Source: Victivallales bacterium (GTDB lineage Bacteria > Verrucomicrobiota > Lentisphaeria > Oligosphaerales > Oligosphaeraceae). Taken from it: a stretch of DNA of 12,953 bases. The DNA lies in contig JAFRLP010000205.1 in the NCBI GenBank assembly GCA_017431185.1, forward strand, positions 1 to 12,953. The letters are read 5' to 3'. Position numbers and translations under genes: made by a program. Positions 1-10,700 of the stretch are shown here, piece after piece. Each line of letters starts with the position of its first letter. Position 1 is the stretch's first letter. The notes under the pieces were generated by a model that did no database searches, had not been told where the DNA came from, and saw only the letters and a list, made by a program, of their open reading frames with translations.

Positions 1-611
1 AGAATGAAGGGCAGGTCCTTGAAGAGGCGGATGTCAACGCCGTCGGCGAATTCCGCCCGCTTTTTGTCGGCGCTTCGGCCGAAAAGGGCGTTCATATACT
101 TTTTGGGCACCACCAGGAACAGCCGCTCCCGGCTCACCTCCGCAGCCTCAAAGGCGTCCAGGTCCCGGGGCACGTAGCCGATGAGCAGGTCGATGAGGCC
201 CTTGCTCAGATCCTCCTGGAGCTCCGAGGAGGAACCCTCCAGGATGGTGACGGTGATGCCGGGGTGCTTCTCGTGGAAGGGAGGCAGCAGCCGGGGCAGG
301 AGCACCTGGCCTCGGGTGTAGCTTACGCCGATGCGCAGCTCGCCGGTGTTGTTGTGATTGAGGTCGTCCAGCTCCAGGTGGAGCTGCCGTTCGATGGCGC
401 CGATCTGCTCGGCGGCGGCCTTGAGCCGCTTGCCGGCGGCGGAGAGGGCAAAGCGGGGATAGCGCTCAAAGAGCTTGGCGTCCAGCTCCTTTTCCAGCTT
501 GCCGATCTGGCGGGAGAGGGCCTGCTCGGAGATGTGGAGGCGCTTGGCGGCGCGGGTGACGTTCATCTCCTCGGCCACGATAAGGAAGTATTGCAGGTTT
601 TGAAAATTCAT
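1..611 (-). CDS. LysR-family transcriptional regulator, 3' end cut by window edge
   Basis: The minus strand reads from ATG at 611 to the window edge as about 203 codons with no stop. Residues 18-37 form the winged helix-turn-helix typical of LysR proteins (AAKRLHISEQALSRQI), followed by the usual EKELDAKLFER wing and linker helix. From about residue 90 the effector-binding domain begins (GELRIGVSY, then LLPPFHEKHPGITV, then DLLIGYVP), which is a textbook LysR-substrate fold. Roughly the last 90-100 residues lie outside the window. The start is supported by an AGGAGGG ribosome binding site at 616-622 and a strong promoter upstream. The gene is divergent from mutA, the common LysR layout, so control of itself and perhaps of its neighbour is likely (inference). 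The ligand cannot be told from the sequence. Confidence 0.93.
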   Translation of the reverse strand, partial: MNFQNLQYFLIVAEEMNVTRAAKRLHISEQALSRQIGKLEKELDAKLFERYPRFALSAAGKRLKAAAEQIGAIERQLHLELDDLNHNNTGELRIGVSYTRGQVLLPRLLPPFHEKHPGITVTILEGSSSELQEDLSKGLIDLLIGYVPRDLDAFEAAEVSRERLFLVVPKKYMNALFGRSADKKRAEFADGVDIRLFKDLPFI

Positions 612-623
612 GCTGCCCTCCTG

Positions 624-641
624 CTTCCTATTATTAGGAAG
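624..641. promoter_or_regulatory. Palindrome at LysR start point, candidate operator
   Basis: A perfect 7-bp inverted repeat, CTTCCTA then TAGGAAG with a 4-base spacer, lies just downstream of the LysR -10 box, around the expected transcription start, and upstream of the ribosome binding site. The position suits an autorepression operator. The motif is not a clean T-N11-A LysR box, so the protein that binds it is uncertain. Confidence 0.5.
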
Positions 642-649
642 TTAGTTAG

Positions 650-678
650 ATTATACGGGATTGTTCGGCCCCTGTCAA
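650..678 (-). promoter_or_regulatory. Consensus sigma-70 promoter of the LysR gene
   Basis: On the minus strand a perfect -35 box TTGACA (673-678) and a perfect -10 box TATAAT (650-655) are separated by exactly 17 bases. Transcription would start near 643, leaving a leader of about 30 bases before the LysR start codon. Such a full-consensus promoter normally needs repression to be kept low. Confidence 0.85.
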
Positions 679-736
679 TGAAGGCGAGGCAGCCTCAAAA
701 AGAATGAGAGGAAGGCGGGACAATCACGAAAAAGTG

Positions 737-768
737 TTGACTTTTCGTTGGTAATCCATTAGCATAAT
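737..768 (+). promoter_or_regulatory. Candidate promoter of the mutA leader
   Basis: A TTGACT -35 box (737-742) lies upstream of the riboswitch. The -10 box is less clear: TAGCAT at 760-765 gives the ideal 17-base spacing, while CATAAT at 763-768 is a better hexamer with 20-base spacing. Transcription from either would start just before the aptamer, as required for riboswitch control. Confidence 0.5.
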
Positions 769-779
769 AGTGAAAAAGA

Positions 780-935
780 ATACCGTTTTTATGGGTGCAA
801 GGAATCCGGTGAGAATCCGGAGCAGTCCCGCTGCTGTCAATGGCTGCAAGGGCGCAGATGCCACTGCGATTTCGTTTCGTGGGAAGGCGCGCCTGAGGGG
901 AAAGCCATGAGCCAGAATACTTGCCGTAAAACGAA
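780..935 (+). promoter_or_regulatory. Cobalamin (B12) riboswitch aptamer
   Basis: The leader carries the hallmark cobalamin aptamer core: GGTGAGAATCCGGAGC followed by the CCCGC(T)GCTGT segment at about 815-838. A B12 box (GCCAGAATACTTGCC, 911-925) lies near the 3' end and matches the family consensus GCCAGGAGACCTGCC in most positions. CGTTTT at 784-789 can pair with AAAACG at 928-933 as the closing P1 helix. The aptamer binds a cobalamin such as adenosylcobalamin. The gene downstream encodes a subunit of an adenosylcobalamin-dependent mutase, so the riboswitch ties enzyme supply to cofactor supply. Confidence 0.93.
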
Positions 936-980
936 CGATCGCCCGTCCCGAGGAGGACGGCGCCGATCCGGGACATCGGC

Positions 981-1021
981 CCCGGGGATTTGAAAAAAGA
1001 GTCCCCTGGTTGGTCCTTTTT
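981..1021 (+). terminator. Possible riboswitch expression platform, terminator-like hairpin
   Basis: After the aptamer, CCCGGGGA (981-988) can pair with TCCCCTGG (1002-1009), with one mismatch, around an A-rich loop. A run of five T follows at 1017-1021. The 7-base gap between stem and T-run makes this a weak intrinsic terminator. A second small stem, GCCGAT/ATCGGC (962-967 with 974-979), sits just upstream and could take part in a switch. It may act as a terminator or as part of an alternative fold; folding would be needed to say which. Confidence 0.4.
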
Positions 1022-1117
1022 GGGCATTTATGAACAGGCCCCTCTTTTACGGCAGTATCGGCGGGAAGGCAAGGCGACCCCGGCGATAGTGATATACATT
1101 GAAGAAAGGATGTTGAG

Positions 1118-1723
1118 ATGGATACCAATTCTAAAAACGAACCGTTGGCTCCGGTGACCTTCGACGAGTTCGAACCGACCTCCTACGAAGTGTGGAAGGC
1201 CGCGGCCATCGAAAGCTTGAAGGGCGGCATCTTCGAGAAGAAGCTGTTCACCAAGACGCCGGAGGGCATCGTGCTCTCGCCCATCTACACCGAAGAAGAG
1301 GCTGCCCCCTACAAGGAGCGGCTGGGATTCCCCGGCGCGGCGGATTTCCTCCGCGGCACCAAGACCGCCGGCTATGCGGAGGAGCCCTGGAAGATCGCCC
1401 AGGAGGTGGAGGTCCATGACCCCGCTGAGGCCAACAAGGTTTTGCTGGAGGAGCTCAACAAGGGCACCACGGCCGTCAGCTTTGACGCGGACGCCGTGAA
1501 GCTGGATACCCTCAAGGACGTGGAAACCCTTTTGAACGAGGTCCAGCTCCGCTACGCGCCCCTGTCCGTGTACGCCGGCGCCACGGCCCTGCCCCTGATT
1601 TCCGCCATCGCCAAGCGCCAGCGGAACGTGGGTGACGACGCGCCGCTGACCGGCTGCGTGGGCGCCGACCCCATTGGTGAAGCGGTGAAGAAGGGCGGCT
1701 TCGACAGCAGCTCTGACAGCTAG
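1118..1723 (+). pseudogene. mutA: Methylmalonyl-CoA mutase small subunit, N-terminal fragment
   Basis: The frame opens at ATG 1118, seven bases after an AAAGGA ribosome binding site, and runs 201 codons to TAG at 1721-1723. The protein shows the N-terminal hallmarks of the MutA small subunit: the EVWKAAAIESLKGG and FEKKLFTKTPEGI segments at about residues 25-51, the LRGTKTAGY loop (near 87-95), WKIAQEVEV, and the EANKVLLEELNKGTTAV segment. A complete small subunit has about 600-700 residues with the rest of a TIM barrel and a C-terminal Rossmann domain. Here family-like sequence ends around codon 193 (GEAVKKGG), and the last residues, FDSSSDS, look like out-of-frame readthrough. In the intact enzyme MutA pairs with MutB, which carries cobalamin and catalyses interconversion of methylmalonyl-CoA and succinyl-CoA. 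This fragment cannot be functional. No mutB follows. The break is either a real insertion or deletion, or a misassembly. Confidence 0.85.
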
Positions 1724-1751
1724 CTCCGCGTACCATGCAGACAACTCCCGG

Positions 1752-4700
1752 TTGCCGGACGGCGCCGTGCTTGCCGTGGTTGACCTGGCAAGTCCCGACG
1801 TCCTATGGAGCGACAGGGGAGACCGGCGCTATCCGATGGACCTGGCCCAGAACCGCCAGATGACAAGCGAACGTGAGTTGACCATCCAGAAAATGGCCGG
1901 CGACTTCAACCCTGAACGTGTGCTGTCCACTTCCGGCACCTACGAGGGCGTTCCCACCGCCGCCGTATTGGACGGGAGCCTGGTCGTGCTCATCGGCAGC
2001 ACCAGGACCGCCGCAGCCGACACCGCATACGGCAAGGGAACCGCAGGCGACCTCAAGGCGCGGACTATGCAGTGGGCTGGAGAACACGGTTTCAAGTTCG
2101 ACGGCGAGGCCCCCGCGAGGCCGATGCTCATGCGCATCCTTCCCGCTGGCCTGACCCATGCGCAGATGTCCGAGATTGTGCAGAAGGGCAACCAGTCACC
2201 CCAGCAGGCGCAGACCGCCGCCAAGGACGTGGACAACGACGCCAGGGTTCTGGCCGAGCACCTGGAGGAACTTCTTCCTCTGCTTCGCCCCACCGACAGC
2301 GCCGATTTCATCAGCGGCGCGAACGTCTCGTTCGCCCAGCGGTTTGTGGAACTTGCCGGCCACCGCACAGGCGATTCCAATGCGCGGGGGGAGATGACCT
2401 CCGCGCTCAACCGCCGCATCCAGAACGCGCTGCTTGGCTACCTGTTCCAGGGAATGCCGAGGGAGCGCCGCGAATGGCTGATGGAGAATGTGGTCGCCGA
2501 CGGCGAGTTGGGCGACCTGGGAATAAAGAACGCCATTGGCGGGCTGGTTGACCGCATCGGCGGCTTGCTCCGGCTGGAGCAGGACAACCGGCAGTACTCT
2601 CTTGTCGGCGAATTGCAGTCGGCGGTGGACAATCTGGCCACCTTCCGCCAGCGTCTGGCAAACCATGGCGTAACCTCTGCGTCCGACTATCTCCAGGGCG
2701 ACCCGCTGCTGGATGCGATGGACGCGCAGATCGACCGGCCTGCGGAGATGTCGCGGTCTGCCCAGGCCATTTTCCTGCGTCTGGCCAATGCCAAGTTCCG
2801 CAAGGCGGTCCGTGACTTCTTCGACGCATACCTTGATGAAGTGTCAAAGCAGGTCAGACCGGAGGAGGATCTGTTTGGCACCGGCCCGCAGAACAAGTTC
2901 CAGTTGCTCGCCCGGTTGACGGGAGAGGATGTCTCCGAACAGCAGAAGGCGGAGGAGCCGGTTGCGAAGAAGGCGGAGGAAAAGGCCGGGGAGAAAACCG
3001 GCGAACAGACTGCCGTGCCCGCTGGCAATGAAACTGTGCAAACGTCAGTGGAGTCAACGACCGAACAGCCGAAGACGGAAGATGCGGAAGAGAAAGAGAC
3101 GAAGGCCAGGACGACCGAGGAAAAATCTCAAGAAAAGGCTGCCGTGCCCGCTGGCAATGAAACTGTGCAAACGCCAGAGGAGGCAACGACCGAACAGCCG
3201 AAGAAGGAGGGTGCGAAAGAGAAAGGGGCGAAGGCCAGTACGGACGAGGGAAAATCTGAAGAACAGACTTCCGTATCCGCTGAAAATGCGGATGAGACGG
3301 CGCAAGCCGCTGCCGAACCTCCCGCTGTGAAAGCGGTTGAGTTTGAACCGACCGACAAGAGGCTGGAGGAACTCGCGAATGTCTTTGCCGAACCAGGCCT
3401 TACGCCGCAGATCCGTGCCGCCAGATTGTCAAGACTGGCCAGGGAGTGGGGGACCGACCAGAAATCCGTGGAGGAATGGAGCGAATACTGCATTGCCAGG
3501 ATGGTGCATGACCTGCAGCGGCAGGACATCCCCTTGGAGGAGAAGTGGCGGCGCGTCCTTGCGATATACCAGGGACAGCCTGCGCTTGCGACCCGGACAA
3601 GCACCAGCGTCGTCAACCAGGCGTATTCCACTCCCGCGCCTCTTGCATGGATACTTGGAAACCGAATCGGTCTGAACAATTCCGGAGCGGGCATAGTCTA
3701 TGAGCCGACCGCCGGAACAGGAATGCTGGTGGCCGCCACCTCCGGTGCCTCCCTCTATCTGAATGAAATCGACCCGCGGCGCAGGAAAATCCTGCGTCGA
3801 AGCGATGCCGATTTTCTCCGCACGCCAGGCGTGTTCTCACAAGCCCAGGTGACAGGCGAGGACGCCAGGACCTTTGTTCCCAATGCAAAAGGCTCCATGC
3901 CCCGTCAGCTGATTGCGGATTTCGTTGTGGCCAACCCTCCCTTTGACACGGCTCCGCCGTTGTCGGCGGATGGCTTCCGTCTGACCAAACTGGACCATCA
4001 GATTGCGGCGAACGCTCTCAATGTGCTCAGGCCGGAAGGCCGGGCGTTTCTCATCGTCGGCGCCAACCTGATGAAGACGGGCCTGAACAAGGGGCAGGCT
4101 ACACTTGCCGACAAGGTGTTCATGAACTTCCTCTATTCCCATTTCAACGTCCAGGACAATCTTATCCTTTCGGGAGACCTCTATCGCAAGCAGGGCGCGT
4201 CGTTCCCGCTGCGTGTGTTCACAATCAACGGACGGAAGAAGTATTCTGGGGAAATGACGACAGCCCCGCTGCATCCGGACATGCTGCACTCCTGGGAAGA
4301 GGTGCATGACCGGCTGATCGAACCTTGGAACCCGTATGCGCGTGATAATGCCCAGGGGCAGCATCTGCACCAGGCATGGGATGAATTCGATTATGAATTG
4401 CAGGAACAGTCCGACGCTTCTTCCGTCGATGACAATGGTGTCTTGGAAGAAGCCACGGAGACCCAGCAGGAGCAATCCGTTGAGGAAGAGGCAATTCCGA
4501 AAACGAAAGAGCAGGAACAGACCGTCCAGGAAAAGGCAGGGCAGGAAGGCGACAAGGTTAGATCTGCCAATCCTGCACCCACGCAGGTGCGGCCAGGCTC
4601 CGAACTCCCTGGTGGACGCTATCGCAAATACACCAGTGCGGCTCAGGTCAAGGACGGCGGGATGGCCGTGGATTCCTGGCTGGCGATGCAGCAGGCGCAG

Positions 4701-7700
4701 GCACAGGCCGCCTTTCTGGAGAACAACGGGGATCCTGCGGAATTCGTCAAGTCCCGTCTGGGGATTGCCAGTGACAAGGAACTCTCCAGATTCTTCCTAT
4801 CGCACCAGGTGGATGGAATCGCCCTGGCCATTTCCAAAATGGAGAAAGGCGGCGCAATGGTCATCGGCGACGGGACTGGGGCAGGCAAAGGCCGTCTCCA
4901 GGCAGGTGTCATGCGGTGGGCGATCCGCAATGGCAGGATTCCGGTCTTTGCCACCGTATCCGCTCCGTTATTCACGGACATGTATTTCGACGGTATGGAT
5001 GTCGGGCAGGAATTCCGGCCCGTCATCTTCGCCGACGCCACCCAGGGGAGCATTGTCAACCGTCGTGCCGACGGCCAGGTCATCCAGCAGGTGCAGACAC
5101 AGAAGGAGCGTGAGCGTCTGATTGGAATCATGGTCGATCGGGTGGCCAAGGGGAAGCCGCTGGCGGATGACATGCCAAATGCCGTCTTCATTACATACAG
5201 CCAGTTGAATTCAAAGGGCATCGGGCCGCAGCTCACGCAACTCCTCCGCATCAGGGATACGGGAAAAGCCGTCTTCGTCCTGGACGAGGCGCACACTGCT
5301 GCCGGAATGAATGGAAACAAGCCGACGAACACCAATAGGCAACTTTCCACGGCCATCGCCAACAGCCCTGTCCTGTTCTCGTCGGCCACGTTCAGTAAAC
5401 GCCCTGAATTGCTTGCGTTCTATGCTCCTGCTCTATTGGAAGGGACGGACATCGATCCAAAAGACTTGCCGAAGGTCCTTCACCGAGGCGGATTGCCTTT
5501 GCTGCAGTTCTTCACCCAGGCCATGGCGCAGTCCGGCGCATACAGGAGAGTGGAGAAAGCCCTGGACGGGGTGGAGATCCGCATGGACACCATTGGCGAA
5601 GAAAACATTGGTGCGCTCAAAGCGGCATACGACCATGCGGCGGATATATTGAGACGAATGATGGCGATGTCCAGGAAAATCCATGTCGAAGGGGCGCAAA
5701 GCGGAGATGTGATGGCGACAACGGACGAGACGACAAAGGCAGAATCTGCCTCCACGTTTGTGTCCCAGGTGCATAATGTCATCAATACGATACTGCTTGC
5801 CGCAAAGACGGACGCGGCAGCGGACGAGGCGGTGCGGGCCTTCAGGGAAGGGCGAAAGCCAGTGATTGTCGTCACTTCCACCGGGGAGGCCAGGCTTCAG
5901 CAACGCATGTCGTCGGGAAACCTTCAGGCTGGCAGCCACATCAGTTACTCTTTTGCGGACTATATGCAGGATGTCCTGGATGAACTGTTCGACCTTCCCA
6001 TCGAGTCCCAGTCCGGCAACGGTGTCGTGCGTGTGCAGCTCGATCCGGAGGAGTTCAAACTGGGCGGTGAATACTCCAGAATACAATCGCTTATACGCAA
6101 CAATCTGTCGAATGTCCCCTGGAAAGGCAGTCCAGTGGACGCAATTCGGGACCGACTGGCCAAGGCCGGTGTCAGAGCAGGAGAAATCAGCGGACGGGGG
6201 CTAGGGGTGGACTACAGCGGGGAACAGCCCACGCTGGCCATGCGCGATGCCAACGACCGTGACCGCAACGAGGCAATCCGCAAATTCAACAGCGGTGAAC
6301 TGGACTGCCTCATCATCAATGCGGCGGGTTCCACCGGCATCAGCCTGCACGCCAGCGAGACATTCACGGACCAGAGGCAGCGGGAACTGCTGATGGTGCA
6401 GCCCAGTCTTGACATCACCGTCGTAATGCAGACGCTTGGACGGGTTCACCGTGTAGGTTCCGTGGTGCCGCCGGTCATCCGCTTCCTGTCCACTCCTCTG
6501 ATGGCCGAGAAACGGGCGATGCAGATCATGGCAGGGAAACTCCGAACGCTGTCCGCAGGTACCACTGCGGACGCCAGGTCGGCGGTGGATGTGGGGGAGG
6601 ACATCCTCGACCGGTATGGCGATGAGGCCGCGTCGTCCTGGTTCTATGACCATCCGACTGCGGTGGATGAAATGGAATGGATTTTGCCCGAAGGCTTCGA
6701 TTCGCGTCGCGTGTCCATGCGGATGCTCCTGGGACATTTGCGCGTTCTTTCCGACAGTCGGCAGGCTGTCATATTGAACGAACTGTTGTCCCGTAGGCAT
6801 GATATTCAGGAGTATTGGAAGTCGCTGGGCATGGATGAAGCGGCTCCGAGGGATTTCGGCGAGGACGGCATTGAACTTCTTTCCGAGGAGGAACTGGCGC
6901 CTGCCACCGGGACCGGCCCGCTGAATTCCGCCCTCCTGCTTCGCAAGGTCAGGGTTGTCGAGAAGCACAAGGGGCTTCTTTGGAAGGACTTGAAGGCGCA
7001 AGGGGAAAAGGCCTACCGCTGGGAGTCCCCGCTTGCGCTGTCGGAGGAGTTGCAGAACAACTACAGCGCCGACCTTTCGACTATTGAATGGGCTTCGGAG
7101 GTGATAGGCGATCTGTTGGGCAACGCCTATTTCGTGAACTTCGGAAAACCTGGCCAAAACGCGGTCGGCGTGTTCACGGACATAAAATTCGATGTTCCTA
7201 AAGACCAAGACCAGGAAAGCAAGGAGAAGGCAGAACTGCTCAATGTATGCAAACTGCGTTTCGAGTATCTTCCGTCGGAGGATTCGGAATTGTCGGCGGC
7301 CAAGGTGTGGATACCGCTCTCGCAACTGGTGAATTCTGCCGACGAGTTGATTTACAGAAAATTGGGGATGCCGGCTTACCTGAATGGAGTCTGGCTTGAA
7401 CGTACTACCGGCAGGGAACAGGACTTCATGAAAGATGCCGACCCCGCTGTGTTTTTCGACGGCAAGCCCATTGTGAGAAATGCCGTGCGCTATCTTGCCT
7501 GCGGAAACCTCATTAAGGCATTCAAGGATGTTGGCCGGACGGGAAGAATGGTCAACTTGCGCATGGGTGATTCCGGGGAACTTGCCTACCTTCTGCCAAA
7601 GTCATGGCAGACAAAGGACATGATCCACGACCCCAGGAAAGACCTGAAGACGGCGCGGGCCGCATACGACTATGCTTTGTCTTCAACGAAAGGCGGCCAG

Positions 7701-10700
7701 CCGGAATACCTTTTCGACAAAACAGGTCAATTGATGCTCTACGTGGGAAGGGATGGCGAGAAAGTCGTTTGGTACCTTTCCACCCGCAAGGAAGGGAGAA
7801 AGGCGTCGCCATATGCCACTGATACCTCGTTGACCCGCATTGCCGGAGATTTCATTTCGAGCAATCGAGGAAAGACCTGGCGGACGCAGGCCGTGATGGA
7901 AGGCCCCGCTGCGAATCGGCTGCGCGACGTGATGAATTATCTCTATGCGCATGGCAACATGCTGCATGAGAAATCCGAATCCGACAATCCATACATCTTC
8001 TACCGCCGTGCCAAGGGGGACGAGGCTGGCGTGGATGCAGAGGAATTGCGGAACGCCGTGCCGACGATGGGCTTTGTCTGCCCCATTGTCATCACCGAAG
8101 GAGACGATGGATTGCCCTATCCTCTCCGCCAGCGCATGATTCAGGAACGCACATCCGGACGCGAGTGGACTGGATGGAAGGGGTTCTATGACGAGGAGAC
8201 ATCCACCGTGTACATCAATGCCGACGCGCATGACACGATGGAGGATGCCCGCGAGACTTTGCTCCACGAGGCTGCCGTGCATCATGGCCTGCGTGCGTTC
8301 TTCCGTTCTGAAAAGGCCTTGCATGGCTTCCTTGACATGGCCTCGGAACGGCTGTTCTACATCCGGCAGGCCGCCATGAACAAGGAGGCGGCCGGACTGG
8401 AGCACTACGCAGCCATAGAGGAGGCGGTGGCGGATGTTGCGGAGGACAGCCGCGCCAAATCCGTTTGGGAACGCATAGCGGCCTGGCTCAAGGATGCATT
8501 TGCCGGGTTGTTCAGAATGGTCGCGGGAACCGAACTGCCCTCCGACACCTGGCTGCGGCAGGTCCTGAAGGATGCCGCGCAGGCAGCCCGTGAACATCGT
8601 TTCACGCCTTTCACTGGCGGAATGCTTTTCAATCTGAAGCAGGATTTGGCCAAGGCGCAGTCCCGTCGAATTGATTTGGGCTTGAACGATGACTTCAGTC
8701 CGAAACGCCGCGAGGAAATCCGTCATGGCGCGGCGCAGACTTTTGCGGCGATGCGTGAATTGGCGGACGGCAGTCACTCAGTCCCGCTAGAACGGCCTGA
8801 AATTGGTGAAATCCAATACGATCTTGGTCGCACAGGTTCTCGGGGATATGGGCTTCTTCACATTGTCGAACAACGCATGAAAAAAAACGGCTACTCGTTG
8901 GAGGAGGCAGCCGAAGTCGCTGTGAGGACAGGACTGAGCGCCGTTCTTGGAGTGGAGGAGAAAGCTTATTTCAATAAGCACCTCTATGCGCATGGCGGTG
9001 TTCGCGCGGTCGTTGCCTTCGATAATGAATTATCCCGGCCAGTCATAACTGGTTTTGTCGTTGGCACTGACGCAACGAACATGAAAGGCGAGGATGGCCG
9101 CCAGATGCCCCATGTGCGGTCTGACGGCCTACAGGATTCCTTCCCACGCATCGGCTCGGAAGAAACAGGAGCCTCGCAAAACGAGAATAACACACGCGTC
9201 ACGGTAACGGACGCGGACTTTATGCGGAAACTGTCGAAGGCCTTGAAGAAGGCTATTGGCAAACTTGAAACAGAATATAATATAATGCTTTCGGACGGGA
9301 TGTCAAGTTCCATAGCCCCAACCGAAATTGACCGTTATGGGAAATTTGCGGAAATGCTGCTCCAGGAGGGATTCAATGGCACTCTGCTGGACGCAGGAAC
9401 AGGCCTGGGTGCGGTCGTGCTTCGCGAATATGGCTTTTCCATCGACAGAACGAAGGCATGGGATAAAGGGTACAATCGTGACTTTCATCTCAGGGAAGCC
9501 ATCAGGGAGTCCTACGACGCGGTGCTTGCCGACCGTTTTCTGGAGGGGGTTCCGCTTTCAGACCGTGCCGATGTCCTGTCGGACCTCGCGTCTCGTGTCG
9601 CGCCGGGTGGTCGGCTGTTGGTCTCCGGGAACGATGCCAAGGCACTCCGCGAATACGTCACACGGCAATTGGGGCAGGAATGGACGGTTTCCGAGGCACC
9701 GGCGGCTTCCGGGTTCCAGGTGATTGCGACCTGCGCAGGCCAGCGGAACATCACTGCGGCCACTCACGGCAAAATCTTCGTCCGCGATGGCGACCGGCAG
9801 GCGCGCCGTCGTCGGCTGGCCATCCTTGACAGGCTGCTTGAAACTCCAATGACCGAGTGGGTCAAGAAAAACTTTTTCTGGGGTGAGCGCCGAGGCAATG
9901 TCCAGCCGATTGTCAACCGTCTACTTCAGAGGATGAAGGGGCGAATCGCCTCCGACATGGAGGGGCTGCGCGTTTTGGTAAAGCGCATCAACGACAATTT
10001 CACTGCCATCGGCGACAAGAAGATTGCCGATGAACTGCACCATGACCTGAACGGGTTCCTGGCAGGGCGCGATTTGAGTCAGAATACACTCCAACTCACA
10101 ACCAAGGACGCCAATGCCCGCGAACTGGTCGATGCGTTCAGGGAAGGTCGTCGGCTCATCGATGACCTCTCCCTGCGGATGCTTCACGAAATGGGAGACC
10201 TTCTGCCTCATGGCCTGACTCTCACCATTTCAAACAATCTTGGCCACTACACGCTCCGGGCATACGAGAAATTCCTGAACCCGAATTACCGTCCGACGGA
10301 GGAAGTTGTGAAACGCGCGCAGCGTGCCGTGAAGGCGGAACTGATGGATGACGTTCTCCGTGTGATTGATGCCGCCTATAACGTAAAACTTCCGGCGACT
10401 CATCGAGATTACGCATTGGCCTATGTTGCGGGTGAGACGGATGAAACCGGAATGGCCGACCTGCCTGAACGCACGGCCAGACGGTTGATGCATCTCCGTG
10501 AACAGCTGCATCGCGCCATCGAGTTGACCAACGATGCTGTCCAGGTGACTTTGGAAAATTCCATCGACGATGCCGGGCATGACGTGTTGATTCTCGATTA
10601 CGCCGCCGACAACGAACGGCTGAATGCGACTGCGCAGGGCGTGGTGGACTACCTTCTCTCCAAGGATGTGGAGTCGCCGGACAGCGGACTTTATCAGGGG

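Noticed and set aside
264..707. Plus-strand 147-codon frame
   Set aside because: It is antisense to the LysR gene and crosses its promoter; the minus strand gives a clear LysR protein.
695..1128. Two minus-strand frames over the mutA leader
   Set aside because: They cover the cobalamin riboswitch and its platform, which explain the sequence; the translations are low-complexity with no recognisable domain.
1028..1744. Minus-strand 238-codon frame opposite mutA
   Set aside because: It is the antisense shadow of a well-supported mutA fragment, has no family-like sequence, and has no ribosome binding site.
1752..1754. TTG as the real start of the giant protein
   Set aside because: No ribosome binding site precedes it and the frame is open upstream to 1689; it is only the first start-like codon.
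3009..3335. CRISPR-like repeats
   Set aside because: The 129-bp units are head-to-tail coding repeats with no spacers.
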